A stretch of DNA of 64,000 nucleotides from DASWTL01 sp035575925 (GCA_035575925.1 DATLXK010000028.1:1-64000), one strand, 5' to 3'; positions 52,930 through 62,430 are shown, counted from the stretch's first letter. Numbers and translations: made by a program. The notes: generated by a model not told the origin, from the sequence alone.

Positions 52930-54321
52930 ATGAAATATATCAAACAAGACTTATTAACCCTGTTGATAAGTCTTTTTATTTTCAGTGCCTGTAACAATCC
53001 CGACAGTATCGGTCTAGAGGTTGATCCTCAGTATGCCATAAACGGAATATTTGTTGATACTTTTGCAATACGATCCAATACAGTAACAGAAGATACCGTA
53101 AGTACTGTTTCTTTAAAAAAATACCCATTAGGTTATATTAAAGATCCTGTTTTTGGTACCACCGAAGCTAATATAGCCCTTTCATTAGCGTTGCCCGGTG
53201 ATAACCAGACATTTGGCACTAAACCTACTTTGGACTCAGCGGTTCTTGTTTTAAGATATGCAGATTTTAATGGCGATTCTTTGCAATCGGCCTATAAAAT
53301 TAATGTTCATCAGCTGCAAAAAAAATTAGACGCTAATGTAAGATATTCCAATCGCAGCGTCTTTAATTTCAATAATACAGTTATCGGTACAAAATTGGTC
53401 AGAGTTTCTTTGAGAGATAGTGTTAATGTTAAAGAGATAGTTAAAGGCAAGCCGGATGTAGCCAAAAATAAGGCACCGCAGGTTAGAATACCTATTAGCT
53501 CATCGTTTATAACTAACAATTTCTTGAATGCAGCCTCTGCTAACTTTGTTAATAATACAGCCTTCACTGATTTTATTAAAGGGTTATATGTTACAATAGA
53601 CAAAACACAATCTACCGGAACCGGGGGCATCTTATTTTTTGATCTGGCCTCGGATAACGCCAGTGCGTTAGAAATTTATTACAAAAGCGAAAGTGGCGCA
53701 TCCGTGGATACCACCATGCTTAATTTTAAGATATCAGGCAATGCTATAGCACCTGTAGCTGCTAACGTTTTTCATAATTATACAGGCACACCCGTTCAAA
53801 CACAGTTAAATAATCCTAATCAGCAATTTGCAACTACTTATGTGCAGGGACTGGCCGGCCTTCGTACCAAGGTGAACTTTCCATCTCTAACTTCTTTAAA
53901 GTCTTTAGGAAATATAACCATTAATAAAGCTGAACTGGTAATTGACGTAGAGGGTGGAGCAGTACCGTTTACACCAATTCGCAGATTAATATTGTACCGT
54001 ACTGATATCGCTAATCAACGACAGTCTGTACCTGATTTAAGCAGTACCGACTCCCGGGCTATAGGAGAAGGCGATTTTGGTGGAATTTATGATAGTGTGA
54101 ACAAGAGATATAAATTTTCAATAACATCCTATGTGCAGGATATAGTTAGTGGAAGAATGAAACAATTTGATACTTTCATTGCACCTGCAGATATAAGAGA
54201 TGATAGAACAGCAGCTATTTTTCCTTCAGTAACTACAGCCGGCAGAAGCATACTGGGTACAAAAGGCAACCCCACCTTTAAAATGAAATTGAACATCATT
54301 TATACCAAAACAAACAATTAA
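52930..54321 (+). CDS. DUF4270 family lipoprotein
   Basis: The protein has 463 residues. The lipoprotein signal ends LFIFSAC, followed by NNPDSIGLEVDPQYAINGIF, the characteristic start of the DUF4270 family. Repeated strand-rich segments, LKKYPLGYIKDPVFGTTEAN, the paired DSAVLVLRYADFNGDS and a late KAELVIDVEG segment all fit. It is probably displayed on the outer membrane. The function of the family is unknown. It is encoded 9 bases after the GT5-like gene and 71 bases before glmS, so it likely shares their transcript. Confidence 0.85.
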   Translation: MKYIKQDLLTLLISLFIFSACNNPDSIGLEVDPQYAINGIFVDTFAIRSNTVTEDTVSTVSLKKYPLGYIKDPVFGTTEANIALSLALPGDNQTFGTKPTLDSAVLVLRYADFNGDSLQSAYKINVHQLQKKLDANVRYSNRSVFNFNNTVIGTKLVRVSLRDSVNVKEIVKGKPDVAKNKAPQVRIPISSSFITNNFLNAASANFVNNTAFTDFIKGLYVTIDKTQSTGTGGILFFDLASDNASALEIYYKSESGASVDTTMLNFKISGNAIAPVAANVFHNYTGTPVQTQLNNPNQQFATTYVQGLAGLRTKVNFPSLTSLKSLGNITINKAELVIDVEGGAVPFTPIRRLILYRTDIANQRQSVPDLSSTDSRAIGEGDFGGIYDSVNKRYKFSITSYVQDIVSGRMKQFDTFIAPADIRDDRTAAIFPSVTTAGRSILGTKGNPTFKMKLNIIYTKTNN

Positions 54322-54392
54322 TCTAACTGTACATTATATTAATGCTGACTGATTTTTTAATTAGGCAGCATTACTTTTTTTATAACTTTTTT

Positions 54393-56229
54393 ATGTGTGG
54401 AATAGTAGGATATATCGGACATCGTGAAGCTTGGCCAATTATTATAAAGGGCTTAAAACGTCTGGAATATCGCGGATATGACAGTGCGGGAGTAGCACTA
54501 ATGAACGGAAGCCTTAATATCTATAAAAAGGAAGGGAAAGTTAGCGAACTCGAAGCATTTACTGAAGATAAAAACCGCGCTGGAACAGTAGGTATGGGTC
54601 ATACACGTTGGGCTACCCATGGAGAGCCTTCGGATCGGAATTCTCACCCTCACCAGTCTGGAGATTCGCGTTTGGCCATTATACATAATGGTATTATTGA
54701 GAATTACGCCACATTGAAAAAAGAGCTCGTCCAGCAAGGGCACGAGTTTGTAAGCGATACTGATACGGAGGTGCTTATTCATTTAATTGAACAAGTTCAA
54801 AAGGAAACGAAGTTGGATCTTTTTGAAGCTGTTCGTATTGCTTTAAATGAAGTAATCGGAGCTTATGCTATAGTAATCATAAGTAAAGATGAACCTGATG
54901 AGCTAATTGCCGCACGTAAAGGTAGCCCGATGGTTATAGGCGTTGGTGAAGGCGAGTATTTTGTTGCATCTGATGCTTCGCCCATTGTTGAATATACACA
55001 GAATGTAGTTTACCTGAAGGATAACGAGATAGCAGTTATAAAACGGGATGAATTAGTTGTTAAAAACATCGATAACATTACCCAAACCCCGTATGTTCAG
55101 CATCTGGAGCTTAAGTTGGAAATGATTGAGAAGGGTGGCTATGATCACTTTATGCTCAAGGAGATCTACGAGCAACCACGTTCCATAAGGGATTGTATGC
55201 GAGGCCGTATTTATCCAAAGGAAGGTAAAGTGCAGCTTGGAGGCATTAAAGAGTATGATGAAAAGTTAAAAAATATCGAGCGTATAGTTATAGTTGCATG
55301 CGGAACTTCTTGGCATGCAGGACTTGTAGCTGAATACTTGATTGAAGAATGTGCCCGTATTCCTGTTGAGGTAGAATATGCATCTGAATTCAGGTACAGA
55401 AACCCGATAATATCCGAGAAAGATATTGTTATTGCCATATCACAATCTGGTGAAACAGCAGATACCATGGCAGCGATTGAATTGGCCAAAGAAAGAGGGG
55501 CGACTATTTTTGGTATATGTAACGTAGTTGGATCATCCATACCAAGAATTACGCATGCGGGTGTTTACACACATGCTGGTCCTGAGATTGGTGTTGCGTC
55601 TACTAAAGCATTTACTGCACAAGTAACCGTACTAACCCTGATGGCGTTTTACATGGCGCAACAAAGAGGAACGTTATCACATGATAAACTTGTAAAGCTC
55701 CTAATAGAATTAGATTCTATTCCTGAACTTGTAGAAAAATGTCTTAAAGAAAATGATAAGATCAAACAGATTGCTGCTGATTTGAAAGATTCCCGGAATT
55801 GCATATTTCTGGGTAGAGGAAGCGCATTTCCTGTTGCTTTAGAGGGGGCATTAAAACTGAAAGAGATCTCGTATATTCATGCTGAAGGATATCCGGCTGC
55901 AGAGATGAAACATGGCCCTATAGCATTAATTGATGAAGAAATGCCTGTGGGTGTTTATCGCTACCAAAAACTCTTCATACGAAAAGGTAATTAGTAGTAT
56001 TCAAGAAGTTAAAGCGCGTAAAGGGATAGTAATAGCCATTGTTACTGAAGGGGATACGCAGGTAAAAAATATGGCTGATTATACCATTGAAATTCCTGAC
56101 ACAGATGAGATGTTCCTTCCCTTATTAGCTACTATTCCTTTGCAATTATTATCCTACCATATAGCTGTAATGCGGGGTTGTAATGTTGATCAGCCCAGAA
56201 ATCTGGCAAAATCAGTAACTGTGGAATAG
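54393..56229 (+). pseudogene. glmS: Glucosamine-6-phosphate synthase, interrupted by a one-base frameshift
   Basis: GlmS makes glucosamine 6-phosphate from fructose 6-phosphate and glutamine. The ATG at 54393 gives MCGIVGYIGHREAW, with catalytic Cys2 after Met removal; an ORF extension to 54342 is rejected. The glutaminase domain (2-230) has RLEYRGYDSAGVALMNG and GHTRWATHGEP. Two SIS domains follow (CGTSWHAGLVAEYL, SQSGETADTMA, EIGVASTKAFTAQVT). After EEMPVG the frame is lost at GGG (55949-55951) and stops at 55992-55994. The other frame continues VFIATKNSSYEKVISSIQEV to PRNLAKSVTVE. One extra base explains it: the span is 612 codons plus one. Confidence 0.92.
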
Positions 56230-56292
56230 TTAAAAACAATGTCAGTTCAGTTGTAATCGGAGAACTGTTCTCAAGGAAAATTAAAGTGATAC

Positions 56293-56457
56293 TTAAGAAC
56301 CTCTAAATTTTCTGAACAGGAAAACTATTAACAAAACTATAGCGATTACAATAAATATCCCGGCATAAAACCCAACCTGAAATATATCACCAATAACTTC
56401 ACAACCTGATAATAATGTAATTGCAAAAAGCGCAACAGGTAAGATTAATTTTTTCAT
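56293..56457 (-). CDS. Small membrane/lipoprotein of unknown function
   Basis: The protein has 54 residues from the ATG at 56455-56457 (MKKLILPVALFAITLLSGC). A lipobox-like Cys is followed by EVIGDIFQVG and a second hydrophobic segment (GIFIVIAIVLLIVFLF), ending in basic RKFRGS. It resembles a conserved short protein of Bacteroidota. A longer in-frame start at 56538 does not look like a signal peptide and is rejected. It is convergent with glmS, 63 bases from its stop. Confidence 0.65.
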   Translation of the reverse strand: MKKLILPVALFAITLLSGCEVIGDIFQVGFYAGIFIVIAIVLLIVFLFRKFRGS

Positions 56458-56569
56458 CTGAATAGGTTTAATGATAATGAAACTTCCGCTATAACGGCAT
56501 AATGATTCATAAAAAAAGTAGCATATATTTCTATACACTACTTTAAATACGATAAAATTGTTTTAATGA

Positions 56570-57175
56570 TTATTTTGCTTTTAAAAACCGTTCGGCCACT
56601 GCTTCCCAGTTCACTACATTCCAGAAAGCTGTAATATAATCAGGACGCTTATTTTGATATTTTAAATAATAAGCATGTTCCCAAACATCCATTCCAAGAA
56701 TGGGGGTGCCTTTTACTTCTGCAACATCCATTAGTGGATTATCCTGGTTTGGTGTAGAGCTTACCTGTAATTTGCCATCGGCAACCGATAGCCACGCCCA
56801 GCCTGAGCCGAATCTTGTCGTTCCGGCTTCAGCAAATTTCTTTTTGAATTCGTCAAGTGAGCCAAAAGCTGAATTAATTGCATTTGCCAATTCACCTGAT
56901 GGGGAACCGCCGCCGCTTGGGGTCATAATGGTCCAAAAAAGACTATGATTAAAATGTCCGCCACCATTATTTCTTACCGCAGGTGGATAGGTAGAGATAC
57001 CGGCAAGTATTTCTTCTATATTTTTATTCTCTGCATCAGTGCCCGCAATAGCTTTGTTTAGATTATCAACATAGGCCTGGTGGTGCTTTCCATGGTGGAT
57101 TTCCATGGTAGTTTTATCAATATGAGGCTCAAGCGCGTCGGTTGCGTAGGGTAACGCTGGTAATTCGAATGCCAT
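56570..57175 (-). CDS. Superoxide dismutase (Fe/Mn type)
   Basis: A 201-residue cytosolic enzyme converting superoxide to hydrogen peroxide and oxygen. First metal ligand His27 is in HIDKTTMEIHHGKHHQAYVD. A second His is in NGGGHFNHSLFW (about 81), and Asp and His are in MDVWEHAYYLKYQNKRPDY (about 163 and 167). Iron or manganese preference cannot be set reliably by eye. It is monocistronic, with a candidate promoter box 34 bases upstream. Length is standard. Confidence 0.95.
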   Translation of the reverse strand: MAFELPALPYATDALEPHIDKTTMEIHHGKHHQAYVDNLNKAIAGTDAENKNIEEILAGISTYPPAVRNNGGGHFNHSLFWTIMTPSGGGSPSGELANAINSAFGSLDEFKKKFAEAGTTRFGSGWAWLSVADGKLQVSSTPNQDNPLMDVAEVKGTPILGMDVWEHAYYLKYQNKRPDYITAFWNVVNWEAVAERFLKAK

Positions 57176-57208
57176 TTTATTTAAATTAAAGGTTTAACAA
57201 AATATATG

Positions 57209-57216
57209 CAAATATA
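57209..57216 (-). promoter_or_regulatory. Candidate -7 promoter box for the superoxide dismutase gene
   Basis: TATATTTG on the minus strand (CAAATATA as given) matches TAnnTTTG and lies 34 bases before the ATG at 57175. Confidence 0.5.
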
Positions 57217-57255
57217 ACTTTCACAAGTAGAGTTTGTTCAGTTAAACGTTAAGTT

Positions 57256-57732
57256 TTATTTCGCCGGTCGCCGGGCAACGAAAAATTCCCTGATTAAATC
57301 ACCGCATTCCTTTTCTTTTAATCCGCTGGTTATAGTTGTTTTGGGATGAGTTATCGGTTGATTTAATTTGGAAAATCCTCTTTGCAAGTCGTAGGCGCCG
57401 AAGACGATCCTGGTTATCTGTGTCCAATACGAAGCTCCCGCGCACATTACACACGGCTCAAGAGTAACATACATAGTGCAGTCCTTTAAATATTTTCCGC
57501 CCAAATAATTAGCCGCTGCGGTAAAAGCCTGCATCTCTGCATGTGCAGTAACATCATTAAGCTGCTCGGTTAAGTTGTGGCCCCGGCCAATTATCCTACC
57601 ATTACAAACTATTATTGCACCAATAGGAATCTCATTCAATCTTAATGCTTTTTGAGCTTCTTTTAAAGCCTCTGCCATAAAAAAATCATCTGATGTAACA
57701 GACGGATCACTCGTAAAATTTACATACTTCAT
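57256..57732 (-). CDS. tadA: tRNA-adenosine deaminase TadA-like nucleoside deaminase
   Basis: A 158-residue zinc deaminase of the cytidine/deoxycytidylate fold. Zinc ligands and the proton shuttle are HAEMQAF and LEPCVMCAGASYW (H-A-E and P-C-x2-C). The N-terminus FFMAEALKEAQKALRLNEIP and FGAYDLQRG fit TadA, which converts A34 to inosine in tRNA-Arg(ACG). Guanine-deaminase-like alternatives are less likely. Its ATG overlaps the TAA of the csaA-like gene by one base, so the two RNA-related genes are coupled. Confidence 0.88.
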   Translation of the reverse strand: MKYVNFTSDPSVTSDDFFMAEALKEAQKALRLNEIPIGAIIVCNGRIIGRGHNLTEQLNDVTAHAEMQAFTAAANYLGGKYLKDCTMYVTLEPCVMCAGASYWTQITRIVFGAYDLQRGFSKLNQPITHPKTTITSGLKEKECGDLIREFFVARRPAK

Positions 57733-58067
57733 TATATCAGTTTTGATCCGTTAGGTACTTGCTCGCCAACAGTAGGTAATACGATATTTCCATTCACATC
57801 TTCAAATCCGGTTACCAGGCATTCAGATATAAAATTAGCAATCTGCTTTTCATGGAAATTAATTACAGCAATAATCTGTTTACCAATAAGATTCGCAGGG
57901 TTGTAGTTTTTTGTTATCTGCGCACTGCTCCATTTTATTCCAAAGTTTCCGAAATCAATCTTTAATTTAAAAGCAGGTTTATGAGCATTTGGGAACTCCA
58001 GAACTTCCAGGATCGTACCTGTCCGAAGTTCCACCTTTTCAAAATCATTCCAGTTAATCAGGTCCAT
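57732..58067 (-). CDS. csaA: tRNA-binding domain protein CsaA
   Basis: A 111-residue single OB-fold of the tRNA-binding/EMAPII family. MDLINWNDFEKVELRTGTIL and FPNAHKPAFKLKIDFG are diagnostic, with IKWSSAQITKNYNPANLIGK and the terminal LPTVGEQVPNGSKLI. CsaA is described as a secretion chaperone in Bacillus and binds tRNA-like folds. The one-base overlap with tadA suggests a tRNA-linked context here. It diverges from rlmI. Confidence 0.92.
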   Translation of the reverse strand: MDLINWNDFEKVELRTGTILEVLEFPNAHKPAFKLKIDFGNFGIKWSSAQITKNYNPANLIGKQIIAVINFHEKQIANFISECLVTGFEDVNGNIVLPTVGEQVPNGSKLI

Positions 58068-58099
58068 TTTTCAAAATTAGGAAAAAGGGCGTAATCTGT

Positions 58100-58107
58100 T
58101 AGATTTG
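58100..58107 (+). promoter_or_regulatory. Candidate -7 promoter box for rlmI, nearly leaderless
   Basis: TAGATTTG fits TAnnTTTG and ends four bases before the ATG at 58112, so the transcript would begin at or just inside the start codon. Confidence 0.4.
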
Positions 58108-58111
58108 CAGC

Positions 58112-59299
58112 ATGCTTACCATAAAATTAAAGAAAGGGAAAGATAAAGCGGCCAGACAATTGCATCCGTGGATATTTTCAGGGGCTATTGACCGTATAAT
58201 TGGTAAACCTGCTGATGGGGACCTGGTAACCGTGATAGACGAGGGTGAGAAATTTTTGGCAGTGGGTTATTATAATTCCCAATCGCGTGTTGCAGTGCGC
58301 TTATTAGAATGGGATCCTGAAATTAACGTAGATGAACTTTGGTGGAAGACCCGTATACAGCAAGCAGTAGATGCCAGGAAGCATTTGTTGGAAAGTGATG
58401 ATACGAACACTTACCGGTTAATATTTAGTGAAGCGGATTATCTTCCGGGACTTATAGTAGACAGGTTTGCTGATTATTTATCCGTTCAGTTCCTTACCTC
58501 AGGTATAGAAAGAGTAAAAAATATTGTAATTGATGAGTTACGTGTTCTTTTAAAGCCCAAAGGAATTTTTGACCGCAGTGATATTTCATCCCGTGCACAT
58601 GAGGGCTTGCCGGAGATTGGAGGGGTAGTGTGGGGCGATGCACCACCTGAGTTTGTAGAAATTCTGGAAAATGGCATTAAATACCTTGTTAATATATCGC
58701 AAGGTCAGAAATCAGGTTTTTATTGTGATCAGCGAATTAACCGCAAAATGTTAGCAACATATGCAAAAAATAAGCGCGTGCTTGATTGTTTTTCTTATTC
58801 AGGAGGATTTACGTTAAATTGCCTTCAAAACTCACCGATTGAAGTTGTTAGCGTTGATAGTTCCAAGTTGGCAATAGAAACTCTTCAAAAAAATATTATT
58901 CTTAACGGATTCAATCCTGAATTATTGACAGTTATCCAAGCCGATGTGAATAAACAATTACGACAGTTTAAAGAGTCGGGTGAAAAATTCGACGTTATTA
59001 TTCTCGACCCTCCAAAATATGCTCCTTCCAGATCATCGTTAGTGAAAGCATCTCGCGCTTATAAAGACTTAAATCAACACGCTATGAAATTATTAACGCA
59101 AGGCGGACTGCTGGCTACTTTCTCTTGCTCGGGGGCAGTAGATATTAATTTATTTAAGCAGATCCTGGCCTGGGCTGCATTAGATGCCGGGAAAGAAGTT
59201 CAGTTCATTGCTCAGTTTTCACAGCCTGAAGATCACCCTGTACGTGCTTCTTTTCCGGAAGGGGAGTACTTAAAAGGACTTTTATGCCGGGTGATGTAA
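58112..59299 (+). CDS. rlmI: 23S rRNA (cytosine) methyltransferase RlmI-like
   Basis: The protein has 395 residues. An N-terminal PUA domain (MLTIKLKKGKDKAARQLHPW, FLAVGYYNSQSRVAVRLL) is followed by an RlmI-type middle region and a SAM-binding domain. The SAM-binding loop is RVLDCFSYSGGFTLNCLQN, and motif IV is ILDPPKYAPS, with a catalytic Cys in FSCSGAVD. E. coli RlmI makes m5C1962 in 23S rRNA; the same site is inferred. It is convergent with the TerC gene, 9 bases apart. Confidence 0.9.
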   Translation: MLTIKLKKGKDKAARQLHPWIFSGAIDRIIGKPADGDLVTVIDEGEKFLAVGYYNSQSRVAVRLLEWDPEINVDELWWKTRIQQAVDARKHLLESDDTNTYRLIFSEADYLPGLIVDRFADYLSVQFLTSGIERVKNIVIDELRVLLKPKGIFDRSDISSRAHEGLPEIGGVVWGDAPPEFVEILENGIKYLVNISQGQKSGFYCDQRINRKMLATYAKNKRVLDCFSYSGGFTLNCLQNSPIEVVSVDSSKLAIETLQKNIILNGFNPELLTVIQADVNKQLRQFKESGEKFDVIILDPPKYAPSRSSLVKASRAYKDLNQHAMKLLTQGGLLATFSCSGAVDINLFKQILAWAALDAGKEVQFIAQFSQPEDHPVRASFPEGEYLKGLLCRVM

Positions 59300-59308
59300 T
59301 AATTGAAA

Positions 59309-60091
59309 TTACTCACCCTGATATTCTTCTTCAGGTGAATTGCGTAGTTTAACGGGTTTTGATTTGGATTTCAGATTAAGCATTTCTACTAAAACAGAAA
59401 ATGCCATGGCAAAATAAACATAGCCTTTAGGAATATGTTGCTCAAAGCTTTCTGCAAGCAGTGACACACCAATTAATAACAAGAATGACAAAGCCAGCAT
59501 TTTAACTGTTGGGTGCTTATTTACAAAACTGCTGATAGCACCTGCAGAAAACAGCATCACACCCACTGCAATTATTACTGCTGCAATCATTACTCCGATA
59601 TTATCTGCCATACCCACCGCGGTTATTACAGAATCTAACGAGAATACAACATCTAAAATTAAGATCTGTATTATTACCGAGGAAAATTTATGAACCGTTT
59701 TGGTTTTTATTTCATGTTCGTCACCTTCAAGTTTCTCATGAATTTCTGCAGTGCTTTTATAAATAAGAAACAGGCCACCAATTAATAGAATAATATCCCT
59801 GCCGGATATTGCCAGTTTTTCATGCCATTCCCCATCATTAATCCCCATCCATTCACCCGCGTTAAAAAGTGGAGCTGTAAGCTGCATAATCCATGTTATT
59901 GATAACAAAAGCAATATGCGGGTTATCATTGCCAGAGCAAGACCTAATTGACGGGCCTTTTTTTGTTGATTGACCGGTAGTTTACCTGATAAGATTGAAA
60001 TAAAAACAATGTTATCTATTCCCAAAACTATTTCAAGTAATGTCAGGGTTACCAGGGATATCCAGATTGAAGGATCAGAAAGCCATTCCAT
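59309..60091 (-). CDS. TerC family integral membrane protein
   Basis: The protein has 260 residues and about seven hydrophobic segments. TerC signatures are LLEIVLGIDNIVFISILSGK at the N-terminus and QILILDVVFSLDSVITAVGM in the middle, each with the conserved Asp in a membrane helix. TerC-type proteins are implicated in metal (manganese) export and metalation of secreted proteins. The membership looks like the YoaE/YkoY-type branch. It is transcribed leftward, separated from the upstream operon by a terminator hairpin at 60140-60164. Confidence 0.9.
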   Translation of the reverse strand: MEWLSDPSIWISLVTLTLLEIVLGIDNIVFISILSGKLPVNQQKKARQLGLALAMITRILLLLSITWIMQLTAPLFNAGEWMGINDGEWHEKLAISGRDIILLIGGLFLIYKSTAEIHEKLEGDEHEIKTKTVHKFSSVIIQILILDVVFSLDSVITAVGMADNIGVMIAAVIIAVGVMLFSAGAISSFVNKHPTVKMLALSFLLLIGVSLLAESFEQHIPKGYVYFAMAFSVLVEMLNLKSKSKPVKLRNSPEEEYQGE

Positions 60092-60139
60092 ATGCGGTGA
60101 TTTTCACGAAAGTAGGAACTTGAATCGTAATAAAATAAG

Positions 60140-60164
60140 AAACCTTCATAGGTCATGAAGGTTT
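60140..60164 (-). terminator. Terminator hairpin after the sigma-factor operon
   Basis: A ten-base perfect stem (60140-60149 with 60155-60164) around a five-base loop. On the minus strand it follows the 60186 stop and precedes a T-rich run, fitting an intrinsic terminator of the 62430-60186 operon ahead of the TerC gene. Confidence 0.75.
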
Positions 60165-60185
60165 TAGCATAAATAGCTTGATAGA

Positions 60186-61337
60186 TTATAAAAACTTAAT
60201 AGCGCTGTAACTGGATTTGATCACAATCTTTGAATTACTTCTTCCCGGGCCATATGTGCCTTTGTAATTTTTTTCGGAAGTAAATCCTTTGGTTTTATCA
60301 TCAGCAGACCGGTTGGTTATTTCTGCCTGGTTATCATTGTAACTAAAGCCGCCATTATTAACTGTTACATCAAAGTTGTAACGGGCGGTTTCATCCAATC
60401 CAAGTTTAATATCTGAGTAAGAGGAATTGATCACAAGATTTTTAACATCTTTATCAATCTCATTTATTTTAAATCCAGGTGTGTACCGGATATTTAGGTC
60501 GGCACTATTGGTTAGTTTATTAATTTTTGCAGTGCTATAGCTAATTTTTGCATTTAACTTATCTGCATTAGTAAGATTTAAACTACCGTATGAGAGATCC
60601 AGACTACCAGAAAAGGTTTCAATATTAACAGCACTATAACTAACTTTTATACGATTGTCAGCATTCACCAGTCGTTGAGCATTTAAAGTTCCATAAGAGG
60701 TTATTATACCAAGCGGGCCATTAAAATCAGGAATTAGGGTGCTTCCGTACGAATTATTAATATTAAGAGGGTTTTTTGACGGCATATAGACTATGTAATT
60801 GACTTCAATACCGCGTTTTTGATCCGATTCAATTCTGCGTCTTATACTTTCCCACCAACCCGGAGAATTTTCTTTTGATACATTAGTTTTAAAACCAATA
60901 AAATCATCCTGCTTGCTTTCAGTAATCGAAACTCCATCCAAAAGCTCCTGTGCTTTACCATCTGATATTTCATATGATTTAACTATAACATCGACTTTAA
61001 TTTCATCTTTGCCCCAAACATTTATTGTTACACGTCCAAATTTATTGTTGATAGATAATTTGTCTTTTTCTGAAACCTTGTAACTTCTTGTAATCTGTTT
61101 TGTTTTTTCTGAATAGGAAGTATTAGCTGGTGTTTCATCAATATTGCCTGGCGCAAACCTTACATTTTTTAAAGTATGCTTTGTTATATCTAAAGCATTT
61201 GCAATGGTTAAATTGATGGTTTTTGAAAAAGGAGCTGTTACCACTAATTCGCTTGCAGGTTGGGCAAGTATAGGTTGCGCGGCCACTAAAATCAATAAGC
61301 AAATGGATTTATATAATTTTCCGGTCATTGTTTCCAT
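60186..61337 (-). CDS. Secreted DUF4097-like repetitive beta protein in a sigma-factor operon
   Basis: The protein has 383 residues. A signal peptide is visible after the start (MTGKLYKSICLLILVAAQPI; the ATG at 61328 three codons in is an alternative). The C-terminal two thirds repeat the pattern xIxxSYGSLxLxxAxxLxAxI, visible as NNSYGSTLIPDF, ISYSTAKINKL and IKSSYSAIKFL. That predicts a right-handed beta-helix of the DUF4097-like surface/adhesin type. Its start overlaps the upstream anti-sigma gene. Regulation through the linked ECF sigma factor is likely; the role itself is unknown. Confidence 0.75.
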   Translation of the reverse strand: METMTGKLYKSICLLILVAAQPILAQPASELVVTAPFSKTINLTIANALDITKHTLKNVRFAPGNIDETPANTSYSEKTKQITRSYKVSEKDKLSINNKFGRVTINVWGKDEIKVDVIVKSYEISDGKAQELLDGVSITESKQDDFIGFKTNVSKENSPGWWESIRRRIESDQKRGIEVNYIVYMPSKNPLNINNSYGSTLIPDFNGPLGIITSYGTLNAQRLVNADNRIKVSYSAVNIETFSGSLDLSYGSLNLTNADKLNAKISYSTAKINKLTNSADLNIRYTPGFKINEIDKDVKNLVINSSYSDIKLGLDETARYNFDVTVNNGGFSYNDNQAEITNRSADDKTKGFTSEKNYKGTYGPGRSNSKIVIKSSYSAIKFL

Positions 61338-61860
61338 GTTTTTTCAGATCGCTAATCTGTTGAATAATATGTAATTGCTGGTTTAAAACCTGTATCTGGA
61401 CTTCCAGATTTTTGATCATTGCTATTACGGTTTGTTCCTGATTTGGGCTTACCGGAAGTTCTTGTTTTAATTGCTGATAATTTAGATCCATTTTTTTCAA
61501 TTCGGAAGCGAATGTTTTATAAAGTTCAGGCTCATGTTTTTCTGTACGTTTCAGCTCACTTCTTTTAACTTCAATAAGGCTGGTGTAATACACCTGTTGC
61601 TTTGCCAGCTCCGGATCAATACTGCTTATCAAAGTTTGAGGATGCTGATAACGCCACAAGGAAATTGTTATACTTAACATAATAACAACTATAGCTGCAA
61701 CCTTTAAAAGGAAGCTTAATTTTACAACCCGTTCTTTTTTTAATGGACTATTTTCATTTTGTAACTGCAATTCAATTTTACTCCACAAATCAGCAGGTGC
61801 ATTAAAGCGGTCAAAGTCTTTCTTGTTTTCCCGGATAAAATCTTCTAATCTCTTGCTCAT
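61309..61860 (-). CDS. Membrane-anchored putative anti-sigma factor
   Basis: The protein has 183 residues. The N-terminal cytosolic part (MSKRLEDFIRENKKDFDRFN, then PADLWSKIELQL) fits an anti-sigma zinc-less domain. A single membrane helix lies at about 46-67 (SFLLKVAAIVVIMLSITISL), followed by a periplasmic coiled-coil rich in Gln/Glu/Leu. The position directly downstream of an ECF sigma gene (6-base gap) supports an anti-sigma role. It overlaps the DUF4097-like gene by 29 bases. No known binding motif was identified. Confidence 0.8.
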   Translation of the reverse strand: MSKRLEDFIRENKKDFDRFNAPADLWSKIELQLQNENSPLKKERVVKLSFLLKVAAIVVIMLSITISLWRYQHPQTLISSIDPELAKQQVYYTSLIEVKRSELKRTEKHEPELYKTFASELKKMDLNYQQLKQELPVSPNQEQTVIAMIKNLEVQIQVLNQQLHIIQQISDLKKHGNNDRKII

Positions 61861-61866
61861 ATCTTT

Positions 61867-62430
61867 CTAATTATAAGTAAACCCGCCTTGCTTTAAAATT
61901 TCCATTACTTTTCTTTTACCACGCATCAACTGTGTTCGTGAGGTATTTACGCTAATGTTAAGTATGTGCGCAATCTCTTCATGATCATATCCTTCAAGCA
62001 AATACAGCGAAACCACAACGCGGTAGCCATCAGGTAGCGATTGGATAGCTCCATGTACCTTTTTTACCTGCCATGTCTGTTCCTCATAATCAAAGGAGTC
62101 GTTATCTGCCAAATCCTCCGCATTTACTTCATCTATATTCACCAACTCTAGTTTTCTTTTCCGCAAATAGCTAATAGAGCGATTGATCACAATCTGCTTC
62201 ATCCATAATCCAAATGTGGTTTCCTGTCTGAAATCGCCTATTCTGGCAAACGCGTCAATAAAGGCCTCCTGAAGCACATCAGAGGCTTCATCTTCTTTGT
62301 TTAATATACGCATAGCGATATTAAACATGGCCTTTGAATAAAGCTTGTACAGTTCGTATTGTGATTTCCGACTTCCGTTCTTGCATTCAACCACCAGGTC
62401 AAAATGCCGATCTACGTAAACAGTTTCCAA
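61867..62430 (-). CDS. ECF-type RNA polymerase sigma factor
   Basis: The protein has 187 residues from a TTG at 62428-62430 (read as METVYVDRHFDLVVECKNG); an alternative TTG at 62466 adds twelve basic residues. Region 2 is ELYKLYSKAMFNIAMRILNK with DEASDVLQEAFIDAF; region 4 is SLPDGYRVVVSLYLLEGYDH, then EEIAHILNISVNTSRTQLMR, a helix-turn-helix binding the -35 element. It is expected to be held by the membrane anti-sigma encoded next and to drive this operon, including the DUF4097-like protein, in response to an envelope signal. Confidence 0.88.
   Translation of the reverse strand: METVYVDRHFDLVVECKNGSRKSQYELYKLYSKAMFNIAMRILNKEDEASDVLQEAFIDAFARIGDFRQETTFGLWMKQIVINRSISYLRKRKLELVNIDEVNAEDLADNDSFDYEEQTWQVKKVHGAIQSLPDGYRVVVSLYLLEGYDHEEIAHILNISVNTSRTQLMRGKRKVMEILKQGGFTYN

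Noticed and set aside
54322..54392. glmS ribozyme in the leader of glmS
   Set aside because: The gap is short, shows none of the ribozyme core, and that ribozyme is a Firmicutes-type control.
54342..54392. Longer glmS N-terminus
   Set aside because: Activity needs Cys at position 2 after Met removal, which only the ATG at 54393 provides.
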